Assembly: GCA_041672395.1 (NCBI GenBank)
Contig: JBAYZS010000002.1
Location: forward strand, 24,233 to 88,232
DNA length: 64,000 nt
Origin: UBA5287 sp041672395
GTDB taxonomy: Bacteria > Bacteroidota > Bacteroidia > Bacteroidales > Dysgonomonadaceae
Reading direction: 5' to 3'
The notes beneath the pieces were generated by a model that saw only the letters and a list, made by a program, of their open reading frames with translations, was not told the DNA's origin and did no database searches. The position numbers and the translations under genes were made by a program. Every line of letters starts with the position of its first letter. Position 1 is the first letter of the stretch. Positions 42,925-51,636 of the stretch are shown in pieces.

Positions 42925-43218
42925 ATGGATGTACAATTAAAACTTGAGAAAAAGAAAGGTCGGTTTTTCATCAATAAAGATGATGCCCAAATTGCAGAAC
43001 TTGATTTTATTCTGGAAGCAAATGTTATGGATGCATATCACACGGGTGTAAGGAAAGAATTTGAAGGTCAGGGAATTGCGGGAATTCTTTTCGATGAAAT
43101 GATTAAGTACGCACGCGATAATAGTTACAAAGTTATTCCTACATGTCCTTATATTTTAGCTAAATTCCGCAGACATCCTGACGATTTTGCAGAAATTTGG
43201 GTCAAAGATGAAGAATAG
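42925..43218 (+). CDS. Small GNAT-like N-acetyltransferase
   Basis: A 97-residue minimal member of the YjdJ-type GNAT group, which contains only the acetyl-CoA-binding core (AELDFILEANVMDAYHTGV, then RKEFEGQGIAGILFDEMI with the pyrophosphate loop GQGIAG, and VIPTCPYILAKFRRHP). Substrate is unknown; the group may modify small molecules or proteins. It is followed after 76 nt by the DUF4126 gene on the same strand. Confidence 0.88.
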   Translation: MDVQLKLEKKKGRFFINKDDAQIAELDFILEANVMDAYHTGVRKEFEGQGIAGILFDEMIKYARDNSYKVIPTCPYILAKFRRHPDDFAEIWVKDEE

Positions 43219-43294
43219 TCTCTTTTAAATATTGACTAGTTAAACTATCTCTAATTATATAAGTCTAAATATCCATATAAATAAAAGTAATACA

Positions 43295-43900
43295 ATGGGA
43301 TTGAATTTTGAGACAATCAGCGCAATTGCACTTGGCATAGGACTAAGTGCCAGTACAGGTTTCAGAGTGTTTATTCCACTACTCGTTGCCAGCATAGCAG
43401 CCTATTTTGGTATTTTGCCACTGGGCGAAAGCTTTGAGTGGTTGGGATCTTTACCGGCTTTAATTTGTTTTGGTATAGCTGCTATAGTAGAGGTTCTCGC
43501 ATATTACATCCCTTTTGTGGATAACTTATTAGACAGTATTGCAACTCCTTTATCAATTGTTGCAGGTACATTATTAATGACATCGGTTTTTCCCTCAGAT
43601 AATGAGTGGATGAAGTGGATTATGGGATTTGTAGTCGGTGGTGGAGCGGCTGTCACAGTACAAAGCGGAACTGCACTAGCTCGACTTGCATCATCTCAAT
43701 TTACTGCAGGTACTGCCAATCCGGTATTCTCAACAACCGAAGGTGTTGCTTCAATAGGTGTTGCAATCATGTCCCTGATTACTCCTATTTTAATAGGAAT
43801 ATTGGTAATTATTTTTCTAATAATTTTATTAAGGTTCATAGTTAAAAGTCTGCATAAGAGAAAGAACAATTTGACTGAGAATGGAGAATTAAACAGATAA
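43295..43900 (+). CDS. DUF4126 membrane protein
   Basis: A 201-residue protein with about five or six hydrophobic helices and the DUF4126 pattern (SAIALGIGLSASTGFRVFIPLL at the start, AYYIPFVDNLLDSIATPLSIVAGTLL in the middle; both given in outline). A conserved Pro-Phe-x-Asp and small-residue-rich helices suggest a channel or transporter-like fold, but no function is known to me. The C-terminal tail is basic and cytoplasmic by the positive-inside rule. Confidence 0.85.
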   Translation: MGLNFETISAIALGIGLSASTGFRVFIPLLVASIAAYFGILPLGESFEWLGSLPALICFGIAAIVEVLAYYIPFVDNLLDSIATPLSIVAGTLLMTSVFPSDNEWMKWIMGFVVGGGAAVTVQSGTALARLASSQFTAGTANPVFSTTEGVASIGVAIMSLITPILIGILVIIFLIILLRFIVKSLHKRKNNLTENGELNR

Positions 43901-44202
43901 ATATAAATCATTCGCAATCTCAATTCTTAGATATCATTTTTTGAATCATTCTGTTAGTTAATTTATTTTAAAATATTCGTTTTATAGCTAGCATTTTGTA
44001 CTATTTACCTTAAATCGAAGTCAGACTGATAGTTGAAAGTTTCTTTCATAAGAATTTATGTTCTCAACATGCGATTAAATCGGATTCAGGGCTGAATTAA
44101 ACAAGATTTTATTTATTCTTTTAACAGACTAATTCATTTGTTAATTGAATAATTTTCGTAAATTTGTAGATAAATTATCGGAATAAAATATATATTATTT
44201 TT
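43901..44202. other. Intergenic region before the ATP synthase operon
   Basis: No gene or strong hairpin is seen in these 302 nt. The only clear element is the operon promoter at its right end (44137-44166). Confidence 0.6.
44137..44166 (+). promoter_or_regulatory. ATP synthase operon promoter
   Basis: TTTG (44137-44140), an 18-nt spacer and TAAATTTG (44159-44166), both exact consensus. Start near 44173, about 30 nt before atpD. Confidence 0.65.
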
Positions 44203-45717
44203 ATGTCAGAAATCATAGGGCATATATCTCAAATTATTGGACCAGTAGTAGATGTAGCATTCGAGTTATCAGATAAGGACTTGGACAAACTACCGCCAAT
44301 AGATGAGGCACTTACAATAGATAGAGGCAATGGAAACATCCTTGTACTTGAGGTTCAACAGCACATCGGTGAAAACACGGTTCGTACTGTTGCAATGGAT
44401 AGTACTGATGGTTTAATGCGTGGAGTAGAAGTTCGAACTGCTGGTAAATCGATATCAATGCCGGTAGGTGATCAAGTAAAAGGCAGATTGATGAATGTGA
44501 TTGGCAACCCAATCGACGGATTAAAGCCACTCAGCAGAGAAGGTGAATATCCAATTCATCGTGAAGCTCCTAAATTTGAAGATCTTACTACATCGGAAGA
44601 AATTCTCTATACTGGAATTAAAGTAATCGACCTTCTCGAACCTTATTCAAAGGGTGGTAAAGTAGGTTTATTTGGTGGTGCTGGCGTTGGAAAAACAGTA
44701 CTTATCATGGAGTTAATCAACAATATAGCAAAAGGGCACAGTGGTTTTTCTGTATTTGCTGGTGTTGGTGAACGTACTCGTGAAGGAAATGATTTATTAC
44801 GTGAAATGATAGATTCCGATGTAATTAAATATGGCGAAGAGTTCAAGAAAAGCATGGATGAGGGCCATTGGGATCTTAGTAAAGTTGATTATAACGAAGT
44901 TTCAAAGTCTCAAACTACTTTGGTCTTTGGTCAAATGAATGAACCTCCTGGTGCACGTGCTTCAGTTGCTTTATCTGGATTATCAGTAGCTGAATCATTT
45001 CGTGACCAAGGTGAAGGAAATGATATTCTTCTTTTTATTGATAATATTTTCCGTTTCGTGCAGGCAGGATCTGAGGTTTCAGCACTTCTTGGTCGTATGC
45101 CATCAGCAGTTGGATACCAACCGACTTTGGCTTCTGAAATGGGTGCTTTGCAAGAACGCATTACATCTACAAAGCATGGTTCAATCACTTCTGTTCAAGC
45201 AGTATATGTTCCTGCGGATGACTTAACAGACCCTGCTCCGGCAACAACTTTCTCTTATTTGGATGCGACTACAGTGCTAAGCCGCAAAATATCATCGCTA
45301 GGTATTTTCCCAGCAGTTGATCCTTTAGAATCAACATCGCAAATACTTTCACCTGAAGTCGTTGGCGAAGAACATTATAACGTAGCATCACGTGTAAAAC
45401 AGATTTTACAGCGGAATAAAGAATTACAGGATATAATCTCTATCCTTGGCATGGAAGAATTATCTGATGAGGACAGACTAACTGTAAACCGAGCAAGAAA
45501 AATTCAACGATTCCTTTCTCAACCATTTCAAATGGCTTCACAATTTACGGGTGTCCCTGGTGTTATGGTCCCAATAAAAGAAACTATCAGAGGTTTTAAA
45601 ATGATTCTTGACGGTGATATGGATGAATATCCCGAAATGGCATTTCTTAACGTTGGCACGATTGATGAAGCTATTGAAAAAGGTGAAAAATTGATTGAAC
45701 AATCAAAACAAATATAA
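44203..45717 (+). CDS. atpD: F1 ATP synthase subunit beta
   Basis: The catalytic subunit of F1. The 504-residue protein has Walker A GGAGVGKTV (near residue 160), the catalytic Glu in GERTREGND, Walker B LLFIDNIFRF and a DELSEED-type lever written EELSDED. It is slightly longer than most beta subunits because of an insertion around residues 205-230. In this phylum the operon starts with atpD and atpC, ahead of the Fo genes, unlike the E. coli order. Confidence 0.98.
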   Translation: MSEIIGHISQIIGPVVDVAFELSDKDLDKLPPIDEALTIDRGNGNILVLEVQQHIGENTVRTVAMDSTDGLMRGVEVRTAGKSISMPVGDQVKGRLMNVIGNPIDGLKPLSREGEYPIHREAPKFEDLTTSEEILYTGIKVIDLLEPYSKGGKVGLFGGAGVGKTVLIMELINNIAKGHSGFSVFAGVGERTREGNDLLREMIDSDVIKYGEEFKKSMDEGHWDLSKVDYNEVSKSQTTLVFGQMNEPPGARASVALSGLSVAESFRDQGEGNDILLFIDNIFRFVQAGSEVSALLGRMPSAVGYQPTLASEMGALQERITSTKHGSITSVQAVYVPADDLTDPAPATTFSYLDATTVLSRKISSLGIFPAVDPLESTSQILSPEVVGEEHYNVASRVKQILQRNKELQDIISILGMEELSDEDRLTVNRARKIQRFLSQPFQMASQFTGVPGVMVPIKETIRGFKMILDGDMDEYPEMAFLNVGTIDEAIEKGEKLIEQSKQI

Positions 45718-45748
45718 GATTTACATTAACTTATTTAGTTTCTAAATA

Positions 45749-45994
45749 ATGCAATTGGATATACTTACACCTGAAAAAAAATACTTTAGTGGAGAAGTAT
45801 CAAGTGTTTCAGTTCCTGGAACTGTAGGCTCATTTTCCATGCTAAAAGATCATGCTCCAATCATTTCATTGTTGAAAAAAGGGAAAATTTCGTATGTTCA
45901 TAATGAAAAAACCACAACACTATCTATCTTGAACGGTGTAGTGGAAATGAATAATAATAAGATAACAATTCTTATCGAATCTGTTAAAGATTAA
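45749..45994 (+). CDS. atpC: F1 ATP synthase subunit epsilon (short form)
   Basis: An 81-residue epsilon subunit consisting only of the N-terminal beta-sandwich (MQLDILTPEKKYFSGEVSSV, then VPGTVGSFSMLKDHAPII). The C-terminal helical hairpin that inhibits ATP hydrolysis in E. coli is missing. Short epsilons are common in Bacteroidota, so this is not a truncation, but control of hydrolysis must work differently. It lies 31 nt after atpD and 2 nt before the next gene. Confidence 0.92.
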   Translation: MQLDILTPEKKYFSGEVSSVSVPGTVGSFSMLKDHAPIISLLKKGKISYVHNEKTTTLSILNGVVEMNNNKITILIESVKD

Positions 45995-45996
45995 TT

Positions 45997-46461
45997 ATGA
46001 AAAGTTTACTAAACCATTTTCTGATTATACTTACACTTGTAATGTTATTTTTTGGCGTAGGGATTCAATGGATTCAAACGACATTTTTTTCAGAAACAGT
46101 ATTTAAGGGTTATTGGATTTTGCCAATATTCTTTTTTGTAGTCGGGGTAGTACTATTATTAATACTTGGAAAAGCGGTTAAATCAGATTCGAAAAATCTC
46201 ATCAAAAAATACATGGTTATGAAAGTGGCAAAAGTAATTTGCAGCTTAATATTAGTCGTCATTTATTGGGTTGTGAATAAAGCAGATATCTATAATTTTG
46301 CGGTTATGTTCATTATTTATTACCTATTATTTTTGATAATAGAAACATATATGCTTCTCAAATTAGAAAAATGGATGAAAGAAGAATTAGAAAGATTGGA
46401 CAAAATGTTGAAACAATCAAATAAAAATAAGGAACAACAGAATATTATAAATGAAAAGTAA
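45997..46461 (+). CDS. Four-helix membrane protein in the AtpI position
   Basis: A 154-residue protein with about four transmembrane helices (7-30, 41-61, 77-97, 105-126) and a charged C-terminal tail rich in Lys/Asn. No family signature is recognised with certainty. Its place between atpC and atpB, overlapping the atpB start by 11 nt, matches the slot of AtpI/AtpZ-type assembly factors, which help build the c-ring. That role is inferred from position and topology only. Confidence 0.65.
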   Translation: MKSLLNHFLIILTLVMLFFGVGIQWIQTTFFSETVFKGYWILPIFFFVVGVVLLLILGKAVKSDSKNLIKKYMVMKVAKVICSLILVVIYWVVNKADIYNFAVMFIIYYLLFLIIETYMLLKLEKWMKEELERLDKMLKQSNKNKEQQNIINEK

Positions 46462-47557
46462 GATCAACATTTATTATCTACTCATTATATGTTTGCTGTT
46501 CGTTTCAACTTCGTTAAGATCGGCAGAACAATCTTCTTCAGAGAATGCATCTAAAGAAGGTGATGTTAAAGAATTGATTCTGGGACATATAGCCGATTCA
46601 TATGAGTGGCATGTTTTTAGTAGTGGCGATATTCATGTAACAATACCATTACCAATTATTCTTTATAGCAAATCTAAGGGTTGGAATATTTTTATGTCTA
46701 ATAAATTTCATCAGAATGACGGCTCATATAATGGATACTACATTTCAGATAAAGGTATACATAAAGACAAAATTATTGAAAGAGACGCATTAGGAAATGA
46801 AAGCAGACCATTAGATTTATCACTAACAAAAAATGCAGCATCATTATTGATGGCATCTATCCTATTGATCATCATTGTAATGATTGTTGCACGGTCATAT
46901 CGACAGGATCCGATTAATCCTAAGAAAGGATTTATCGGGATGATGGAGATACTAATTGTTTCAATAAACAATGATATTATTAAACCTACTATTGGTGAAG
47001 GTTCTGACAAATATGCACCATATTTATTGACACTCTTCTTTTTTATATTTATAAATAATCTATTGGGATTGATACCGATCTTTCCTGGTGGGGCAAATGT
47101 TACTGGTAATATAGCCATAACATTAGTCTTGGCATTAACAACTTTTTTTGTTGTTACTTTTTCAGGAACAAAAGAATATTTCAAAGATATATTCTGGCCT
47201 GATGTTCCGACATGGTTGAAAGTTCCCATTCCATTAATGCCCGCAATTGAATTAGTAAGTGTAATAACGAAGCCATTTACGTTGATGATTCGTCTATTTG
47301 CAAATATTATGGCCGGACATTCTATTGTACTTGGATTAACCTGTGTTATCTTTGTGACAGTAAGTTTAGGGACAGCAATAAATGCTACTATGACAGGAGT
47401 TGCAGTTGTATTTGTTGTTTTTATGGATTTTGTTGAACTATTAGTTGCCTACATTCAGGCATATGTATTTACTATACTGACAGCTCTTTATATTGGAATG
47501 GCACGAATAAAACCGCATCATACAAAACATATCGAGGAATCAGTAATTGAGGATTAA
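46451..47557 (+). CDS. atpB: Fo ATP synthase subunit a
   Basis: The proton-channel stator subunit. The 368-residue protein is longer than E. coli AtpB because of a periplasmic N-terminal extension of about 125 residues preceded by a signal-like segment (LLFVSTSLRSAEQ). This is typical of the phylum and includes a His-rich HIADSYEWHVF and GDIHVTIPLPI. The core has five or six helices with the essential Arg in MIRLFANIMAGH and the C-terminal LLVAYIQAYVFTILTALYI (in outline). It overlaps the preceding gene by 11 nt. Confidence 0.96.
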   Translation: MKSKINIYYLLIICLLFVSTSLRSAEQSSSENASKEGDVKELILGHIADSYEWHVFSSGDIHVTIPLPIILYSKSKGWNIFMSNKFHQNDGSYNGYYISDKGIHKDKIIERDALGNESRPLDLSLTKNAASLLMASILLIIIVMIVARSYRQDPINPKKGFIGMMEILIVSINNDIIKPTIGEGSDKYAPYLLTLFFFIFINNLLGLIPIFPGGANVTGNIAITLVLALTTFFVVTFSGTKEYFKDIFWPDVPTWLKVPIPLMPAIELVSVITKPFTLMIRLFANIMAGHSIVLGLTCVIFVTVSLGTAINATMTGVAVVFVVFMDFVELLVAYIQAYVFTILTALYIGMARIKPHHTKHIEESVIED

Positions 47558-47608
47558 AAAAAGGGTAAATTTTCAAATTATATAATAACGATTATTAAAA
47601 CTAACATT

Positions 47609-47857
47609 ATGTTATTACTTTCAATTTTATTACAAGCTGCTGAAGCAGGTTTAGGAACATTGGGATTATCATTGGGAACAGGAATTGCAGCTATTGGAGC
47701 TGGCATTGGAATTGGCAAAATCGGTAGTTCTGCAATGGAGGGAATTGCTCGTCAACCCGAAGCAGCAGGCGATATTCGTTCAACAATGATTATTGCTGCG
47801 GCACTTATCGAAGGTGTTTGTTTGTTTGCAGTAGTAGTTTGTGGTTTCATTCTTTAA
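47609..47857 (+). CDS. atpE: Fo ATP synthase subunit c
   Basis: The 82-residue rotor-ring subunit: a helical hairpin with a Gly-rich first helix (GLGTLGLSLGTGIAAIGAG in outline), the polar loop ARQPEA and the ion-binding Glu in ALIEGVCLF of the second helix. The Gln and Ser/Thr ligands that mark Na+-binding rings are absent, so proton coupling is the better reading. The protein may keep its short N-terminal segment MLLLSILLQAAE. Confidence 0.95.
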   Translation: MLLLSILLQAAEAGLGTLGLSLGTGIAAIGAGIGIGKIGSSAMEGIARQPEAAGDIRSTMIIAAALIEGVCLFAVVVCGFIL

Positions 47858-47871
47858 AAAACTAAAAAAGA

Positions 47872-48372
47872 ATGTCTCTATTAACTCCTGAACCTGGTCT
47901 CGTGTTTTGGATGCTCATTGCATTCGGCATTGTTGTGTTCATATTAGTAAAGTTCGGATTTCCGGTTATAATTAAATCGGTCAATACACGAAATGCCTAT
48001 ATCGACGACTCCTTGCTGGCTGCAAAAAAAGCACATGATGAACTTGCTACTGTTAAGAAAAGCAGCGAAGCACTTATAGGACAAACACGTCACGAACAAG
48101 GTAAACTCATTGAAGAGTCAGCCAAAACACGTGATCAGATGATTGAAATGGCGAAAGTTAAAGCTAAAGAAGAAGCTGATAAGATAATATCGAGCGCCAG
48201 GATACAAATTCAAGCAGAAAAGGAGAATGCATTGAGGGAAGTAAGAAGTGAAATTGCTCTCCTATCGATAGATATTGCTGAAAAAGTACTTCGCCAAGAA
48301 TTAGATAAGAATGAAAAGCAAATGAGTATGATAGACCGTTTGCTTGATGAAATTGAAATATCTAAATCATAA
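47872..48372 (+). CDS. atpF: Fo ATP synthase subunit b
   Basis: The peripheral-stalk subunit: one N-terminal membrane helix (about 8-30, VFWMLIAFGIVVFILVKFGF in outline) followed by a long charged coiled coil (about 35-160). The 166-residue length and position between c and delta are as expected. It follows atpE by 14 nt and precedes atpH by 6 nt. Confidence 0.95.
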   Translation: MSLLTPEPGLVFWMLIAFGIVVFILVKFGFPVIIKSVNTRNAYIDDSLLAAKKAHDELATVKKSSEALIGQTRHEQGKLIEESAKTRDQMIEMAKVKAKEEADKIISSARIQIQAEKENALREVRSEIALLSIDIAEKVLRQELDKNEKQMSMIDRLLDEIEISKS

Positions 48373-48378
48373 ACTGAA

Positions 48379-48927
48379 ATGAATGAAGGATTAATCTCTT
48401 CGAGATATGCAACAGCATTGTTGAATTTTGCTACTCAAAATGATGAGGAGAAAAAGGTATATGCAGAAATGACATTCCTTGCTCAAATATTCAAGATAGT
48501 AAAAAAATTACAACAAAGTTTGTCAAGTCCAGTTGTATCAAAATCAAAAAAGAAAAAGATCCTTTTAACGGCAGTCGGAGGTAATGTATCCAACAGTATG
48601 GATAAGTTTTTTGACCTGCTAATAGAAAACAAACGAGAAAGCAAACTTGAATCCATCGCTAATCGATTTACAGAACTCTATAGAAAGCGTCATGATATTC
48701 ATTTAGGAACGCTAACTACAGCAGTAAAGACCGATCCTAGTGTAATTGAGCGGTTAAAGGTTATGATTGAGAAACAAATTGGAGGAAAGGTTGAATTTAC
48801 GAGTGAGGTAAATCCAGATATCGTTGGAGGTTTCATACTTCAAGTTGAGGATTATAGGTGGGATGCCAGCATTTCCGGTCAATTGAATCGAATTAAGAAA
48901 GAATTAAAACAAGTAAACAAAATATAA
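48379..48927 (+). CDS. atpH: F1 ATP synthase subunit delta
   Basis: The 182-residue subunit linking F1 to the peripheral stalk. It shows the family pattern: ISSRYATALLNFA at the start, a helical N-terminal domain, then KMDKFFDLLIENKRE-like (here SMDKFFDLLIENKRES) and the C-terminal VNPDIVGGFILQVEDYRWDAS (in outline). Length is normal. It is followed by atpA after 42 nt. Confidence 0.95.
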   Translation: MNEGLISSRYATALLNFATQNDEEKKVYAEMTFLAQIFKIVKKLQQSLSSPVVSKSKKKKILLTAVGGNVSNSMDKFFDLLIENKRESKLESIANRFTELYRKRHDIHLGTLTTAVKTDPSVIERLKVMIEKQIGGKVEFTSEVNPDIVGGFILQVEDYRWDASISGQLNRIKKELKQVNKI

Positions 48928-48969
48928 TTGAAATCATACAAGTAATCAGCTTGTTAACGATGCAAAAAT

Positions 48970-50559
48970 ATGTCTGATAATTCAATAAAGACAAGTGAAG
49001 TTTCCAAAGTGTTGCAGATGCAACTAGAAGGAATAGACACTGATGTCAAATATAAAGAGACCGGTGTTGTAATGAGAGTGAGCGATGGAGTTGTCCGAAT
49101 TTTTGGATTGCGCAATGCCCAGTCTAACGAATTACTAGAATTCGAAAATGGCTTAGAAGCAATTGTGATGAATCTAGAAGAAGACAATGTTGGCGCCGTC
49201 TTATTAGGGGCTTCGTTTGAAGTAAAGGAAGGAGATATTGTAAAGCGCACTAATCGTGTAGCCTCCATATTTGTTGGAGAAGGTATGCTTGGAAGAGTAA
49301 TAAACACTCTAGGCCAACCAATTGACGGAAAAGGGAAAATATCAGGTGAACTACTTGAATTACCTCTTGAAAGAAAAGCTCCTGGTGTAATCTTTCGTCA
49401 GCCTGTGGATACTCCTTTGCAAACAGGTTTAAAATCTGTTGATGCTATGATTCCAATTGGTAGAGGTCAGCGCGAACTAATTATTGGAGACCGCCAAACC
49501 GGAAAATCAAGTATTGCTATTGACACCATTATCAATCAAAGGAAAAACTATGAAAATGGTGATCCTGTTTATTGTATATATGTAGCAATTGGACAAAAAG
49601 GGTCCACAGTAGCCTCAATTGTAAATACTCTAACTGAGTATGGAGCAATGCCATATACAACTATCGTTGCAGCAAACGGTTCAGACCCGGCAGCTATGCA
49701 ATATTACGCACCATTTGCCGGTGCAGCCATTGGAGAATATTTCCGTGATACCGGTAGGAATGCTTTAGTTGTTTATGATGATTTATCGAAACAGGCAGTC
49801 GCATACCGAGAAGTATCATTGATTCTACAACGCCCTTCAGGACGTGAAGCCTATCCGGGAGATATTTTTTATCTTCACTCAAGATTACTGGAACGCGCTG
49901 CACGTATAATTACACAGCAAGAGGTTGCTGAAAACATGAACGACCTTCCCGAAAGTCTCAAAGGCAAAGTTAAGGGTGGAGGTTCACTTACAGCACTTCC
50001 TATTATTGAAACCCAAGCTGGCGACGTATCAGCGTATATTCCAACAAACGTAATTTCAATTACAGACGGTCAGATATTTTTGGATACAGACTTGTTTAAT
50101 CAAGGAAATCGTCCGGCAATCAATGTTGGTATTTCAGTATCTCGTGTGGGTGGTAATGCACAAATAAAGCCGATGAAAAAAGTTGCCGGTACATTAAAGA
50201 TCGACCAGGCTCAATATCAGGAATTGGCAGCATTTACCAAATTTGGTGGAGATATGGATAAAGTAACCGCTATGACTATAAATAAAGGATTAAAGAATGA
50301 GCGATTACTTGTTCAAGCACTTCATGATCCTATGAGTGTTGAAAAACAGGTTACTGTTCTTTATTGCGGTACAAATGGACTATTAGCAAATGTTCCCATC
50401 GACAAAGTGCAAGAATTTGAAAAGCAGTTTCTAAATTCTATAGAGATCCATCATCAAAAAGATGTGCTTGATGTAATTAGAAGTGGAAAAATTGACGATG
50501 ATGTTACTCGTAAAATAAGGCTCACTGCCGCTGAAACAATTAAACAAATCGTAAAATAA
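48970..50559 (+). CDS. atpA: F1 ATP synthase subunit alpha
   Basis: The non-catalytic nucleotide-binding partner of beta. The 529-residue protein has the start EVSKVLQMQLEGI, Walker A GDRQTGKSS (near residue 175), Walker B ALVVYDDLSKQ and the arginine-finger segment ISVSRVGGNAQ. Length is normal with a C-terminal helical domain. It is followed by atpG after 16 nt. Confidence 0.98.
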   Translation: MSDNSIKTSEVSKVLQMQLEGIDTDVKYKETGVVMRVSDGVVRIFGLRNAQSNELLEFENGLEAIVMNLEEDNVGAVLLGASFEVKEGDIVKRTNRVASIFVGEGMLGRVINTLGQPIDGKGKISGELLELPLERKAPGVIFRQPVDTPLQTGLKSVDAMIPIGRGQRELIIGDRQTGKSSIAIDTIINQRKNYENGDPVYCIYVAIGQKGSTVASIVNTLTEYGAMPYTTIVAANGSDPAAMQYYAPFAGAAIGEYFRDTGRNALVVYDDLSKQAVAYREVSLILQRPSGREAYPGDIFYLHSRLLERAARIITQQEVAENMNDLPESLKGKVKGGGSLTALPIIETQAGDVSAYIPTNVISITDGQIFLDTDLFNQGNRPAINVGISVSRVGGNAQIKPMKKVAGTLKIDQAQYQELAAFTKFGGDMDKVTAMTINKGLKNERLLVQALHDPMSVEKQVTVLYCGTNGLLANVPIDKVQEFEKQFLNSIEIHHQKDVLDVIRSGKIDDDVTRKIRLTAAETIKQIVK

Positions 50560-50575
50560 TTTTAATTCACTGGAA

Positions 50576-51445
50576 ATGGCTTCTTTAAAAGAAATAAAAT
50601 CTCGAATTCAATCAGTCAAATCAACGCAGAAAATCACATCAGCGATGATGATGATTTCTTCTGCCAAATTAAAGAAAGCCCAGTATACAATAGAGAATCT
50701 GTATCCTTACGAAAAGAAGATGGATGAATTACTGAGTATTTTCTTAAGTTCAGAATTTGATTATCCATCTCCTCTTTCAGAAATTCGCAAAGTCAAACGT
50801 GTTGCAATTGTTGCATTCTCATCCAACTCAAGTTTGGCAGGCAGATTCAATAATAATGTAATTAACAAACTAAAAGAAACTGTAAAGAATTACCAACATC
50901 TTGAAAAAGAGGACATTCTCATCTACCCTTTTGGAGATAAAGTAGCAAAGGCTACAAAAGCTTTAGGATTTATACCACAAGGTAATTATAATGATGAGAG
51001 TGAAACTCCTTCTTATGATATGGCACAAGTATTTACAGGAAAGTTGATTGACTTGTTCCTTGCTAAAAAAATTGATGAGGTAGTTCTAATTTACCACCAT
51101 TTCAAAAACAGGGCAAACCAGGTCCTTACAACAGAAACATTTCTTCCAATACAATTAAAGCCGGTAAATCCAAATCAAATGACATTAGATTATCTTGTTG
51201 AACCGGATAAGACAACCATCATTAATCTGTTGATTCCTAATGTGTTAAAACTTAAATTCTATACAGTTCATGCCGATTCAGTCACTTCAGAACATGCAGC
51301 ACGAGCAATGGCAATGCAGATTGCAACAGACAATGCAGATGATTTGATTAGTGAACTGACCATTCAGCACAACAAATTGCGTCAACAGTCCATCACAAAT
51401 GAATTGCTTGATATTGTCAGCGGTTCATTCGGGAAAAAGAAATAG
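50576..51445 (+). CDS. atpG: F1 ATP synthase subunit gamma
   Basis: The rotating central shaft of F1. The 289-residue protein has the conserved N-terminal helix (ASLKEIKSRIQSVKSTQKIT, then AMMMISSAKLKKAQ) and C-terminal helix (SEHAARAMAMQIATDNADDL, then LRQQSITNELLDIVSG). The middle Rossmann-like part is divergent, with SSNSSLAGRFNNNV replacing the usual SDRGLCGGFN. It is the last gene of the operon; its 3' region carries repeat array B, and no hairpin terminator is evident. Confidence 0.95.
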   Translation: MASLKEIKSRIQSVKSTQKITSAMMMISSAKLKKAQYTIENLYPYEKKMDELLSIFLSSEFDYPSPLSEIRKVKRVAIVAFSSNSSLAGRFNNNVINKLKETVKNYQHLEKEDILIYPFGDKVAKATKALGFIPQGNYNDESETPSYDMAQVFTGKLIDLFLAKKIDEVVLIYHHFKNRANQVLTTETFLPIQLKPVNPNQMTLDYLVEPDKTTIINLLIPNVLKLKFYTVHADSVTSEHAARAMAMQIATDNADDLISELTIQHNKLRQQSITNELLDIVSGSFGKKK

Positions 51446-51512
51446 CACACATACCGAGTAAGCTTTCGATATATTTTTTGGGATAAAAGTAATGGAATTT
51501 GAGATAAATTTC

Positions 51513-51600
51513 ATTGGACCATAGTGAGACCATAGTGAGAGGAGCGTGAGACCATGGTGAAAGTTGTACCGATAGTGCATTGAAGTAATGTGAGACAATA
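51513..51600 (+). repeat. Array B of the phased 11-bp tandem repeat
   Basis: Eight in-phase 11-bp units on the plus strand, starting 67 nt after the atpG stop and in atpG's sense. The best are GTGAGACCATA (51524-51534), GTGAGAGGAGC (51535-51545), GTGAGACCATG (51546-51556), GTGAAAGTTGT (51557-51567) and GTGAGACAATA (51590-51600). The first is identical to a unit of array A. Two middle units (51568-51589) have decayed while phase is kept. Confidence 0.85.
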
Positions 51601-51636
51601 ATTACCCCTTACCTAAATATCACCCTACTTATCTTA

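Noticed and set aside
46738..47229. 163-codon minus-strand frame inside atpB
   Set aside because: Mirror of atpB membrane helices. The ATP synthase gene is certain on the plus strand.
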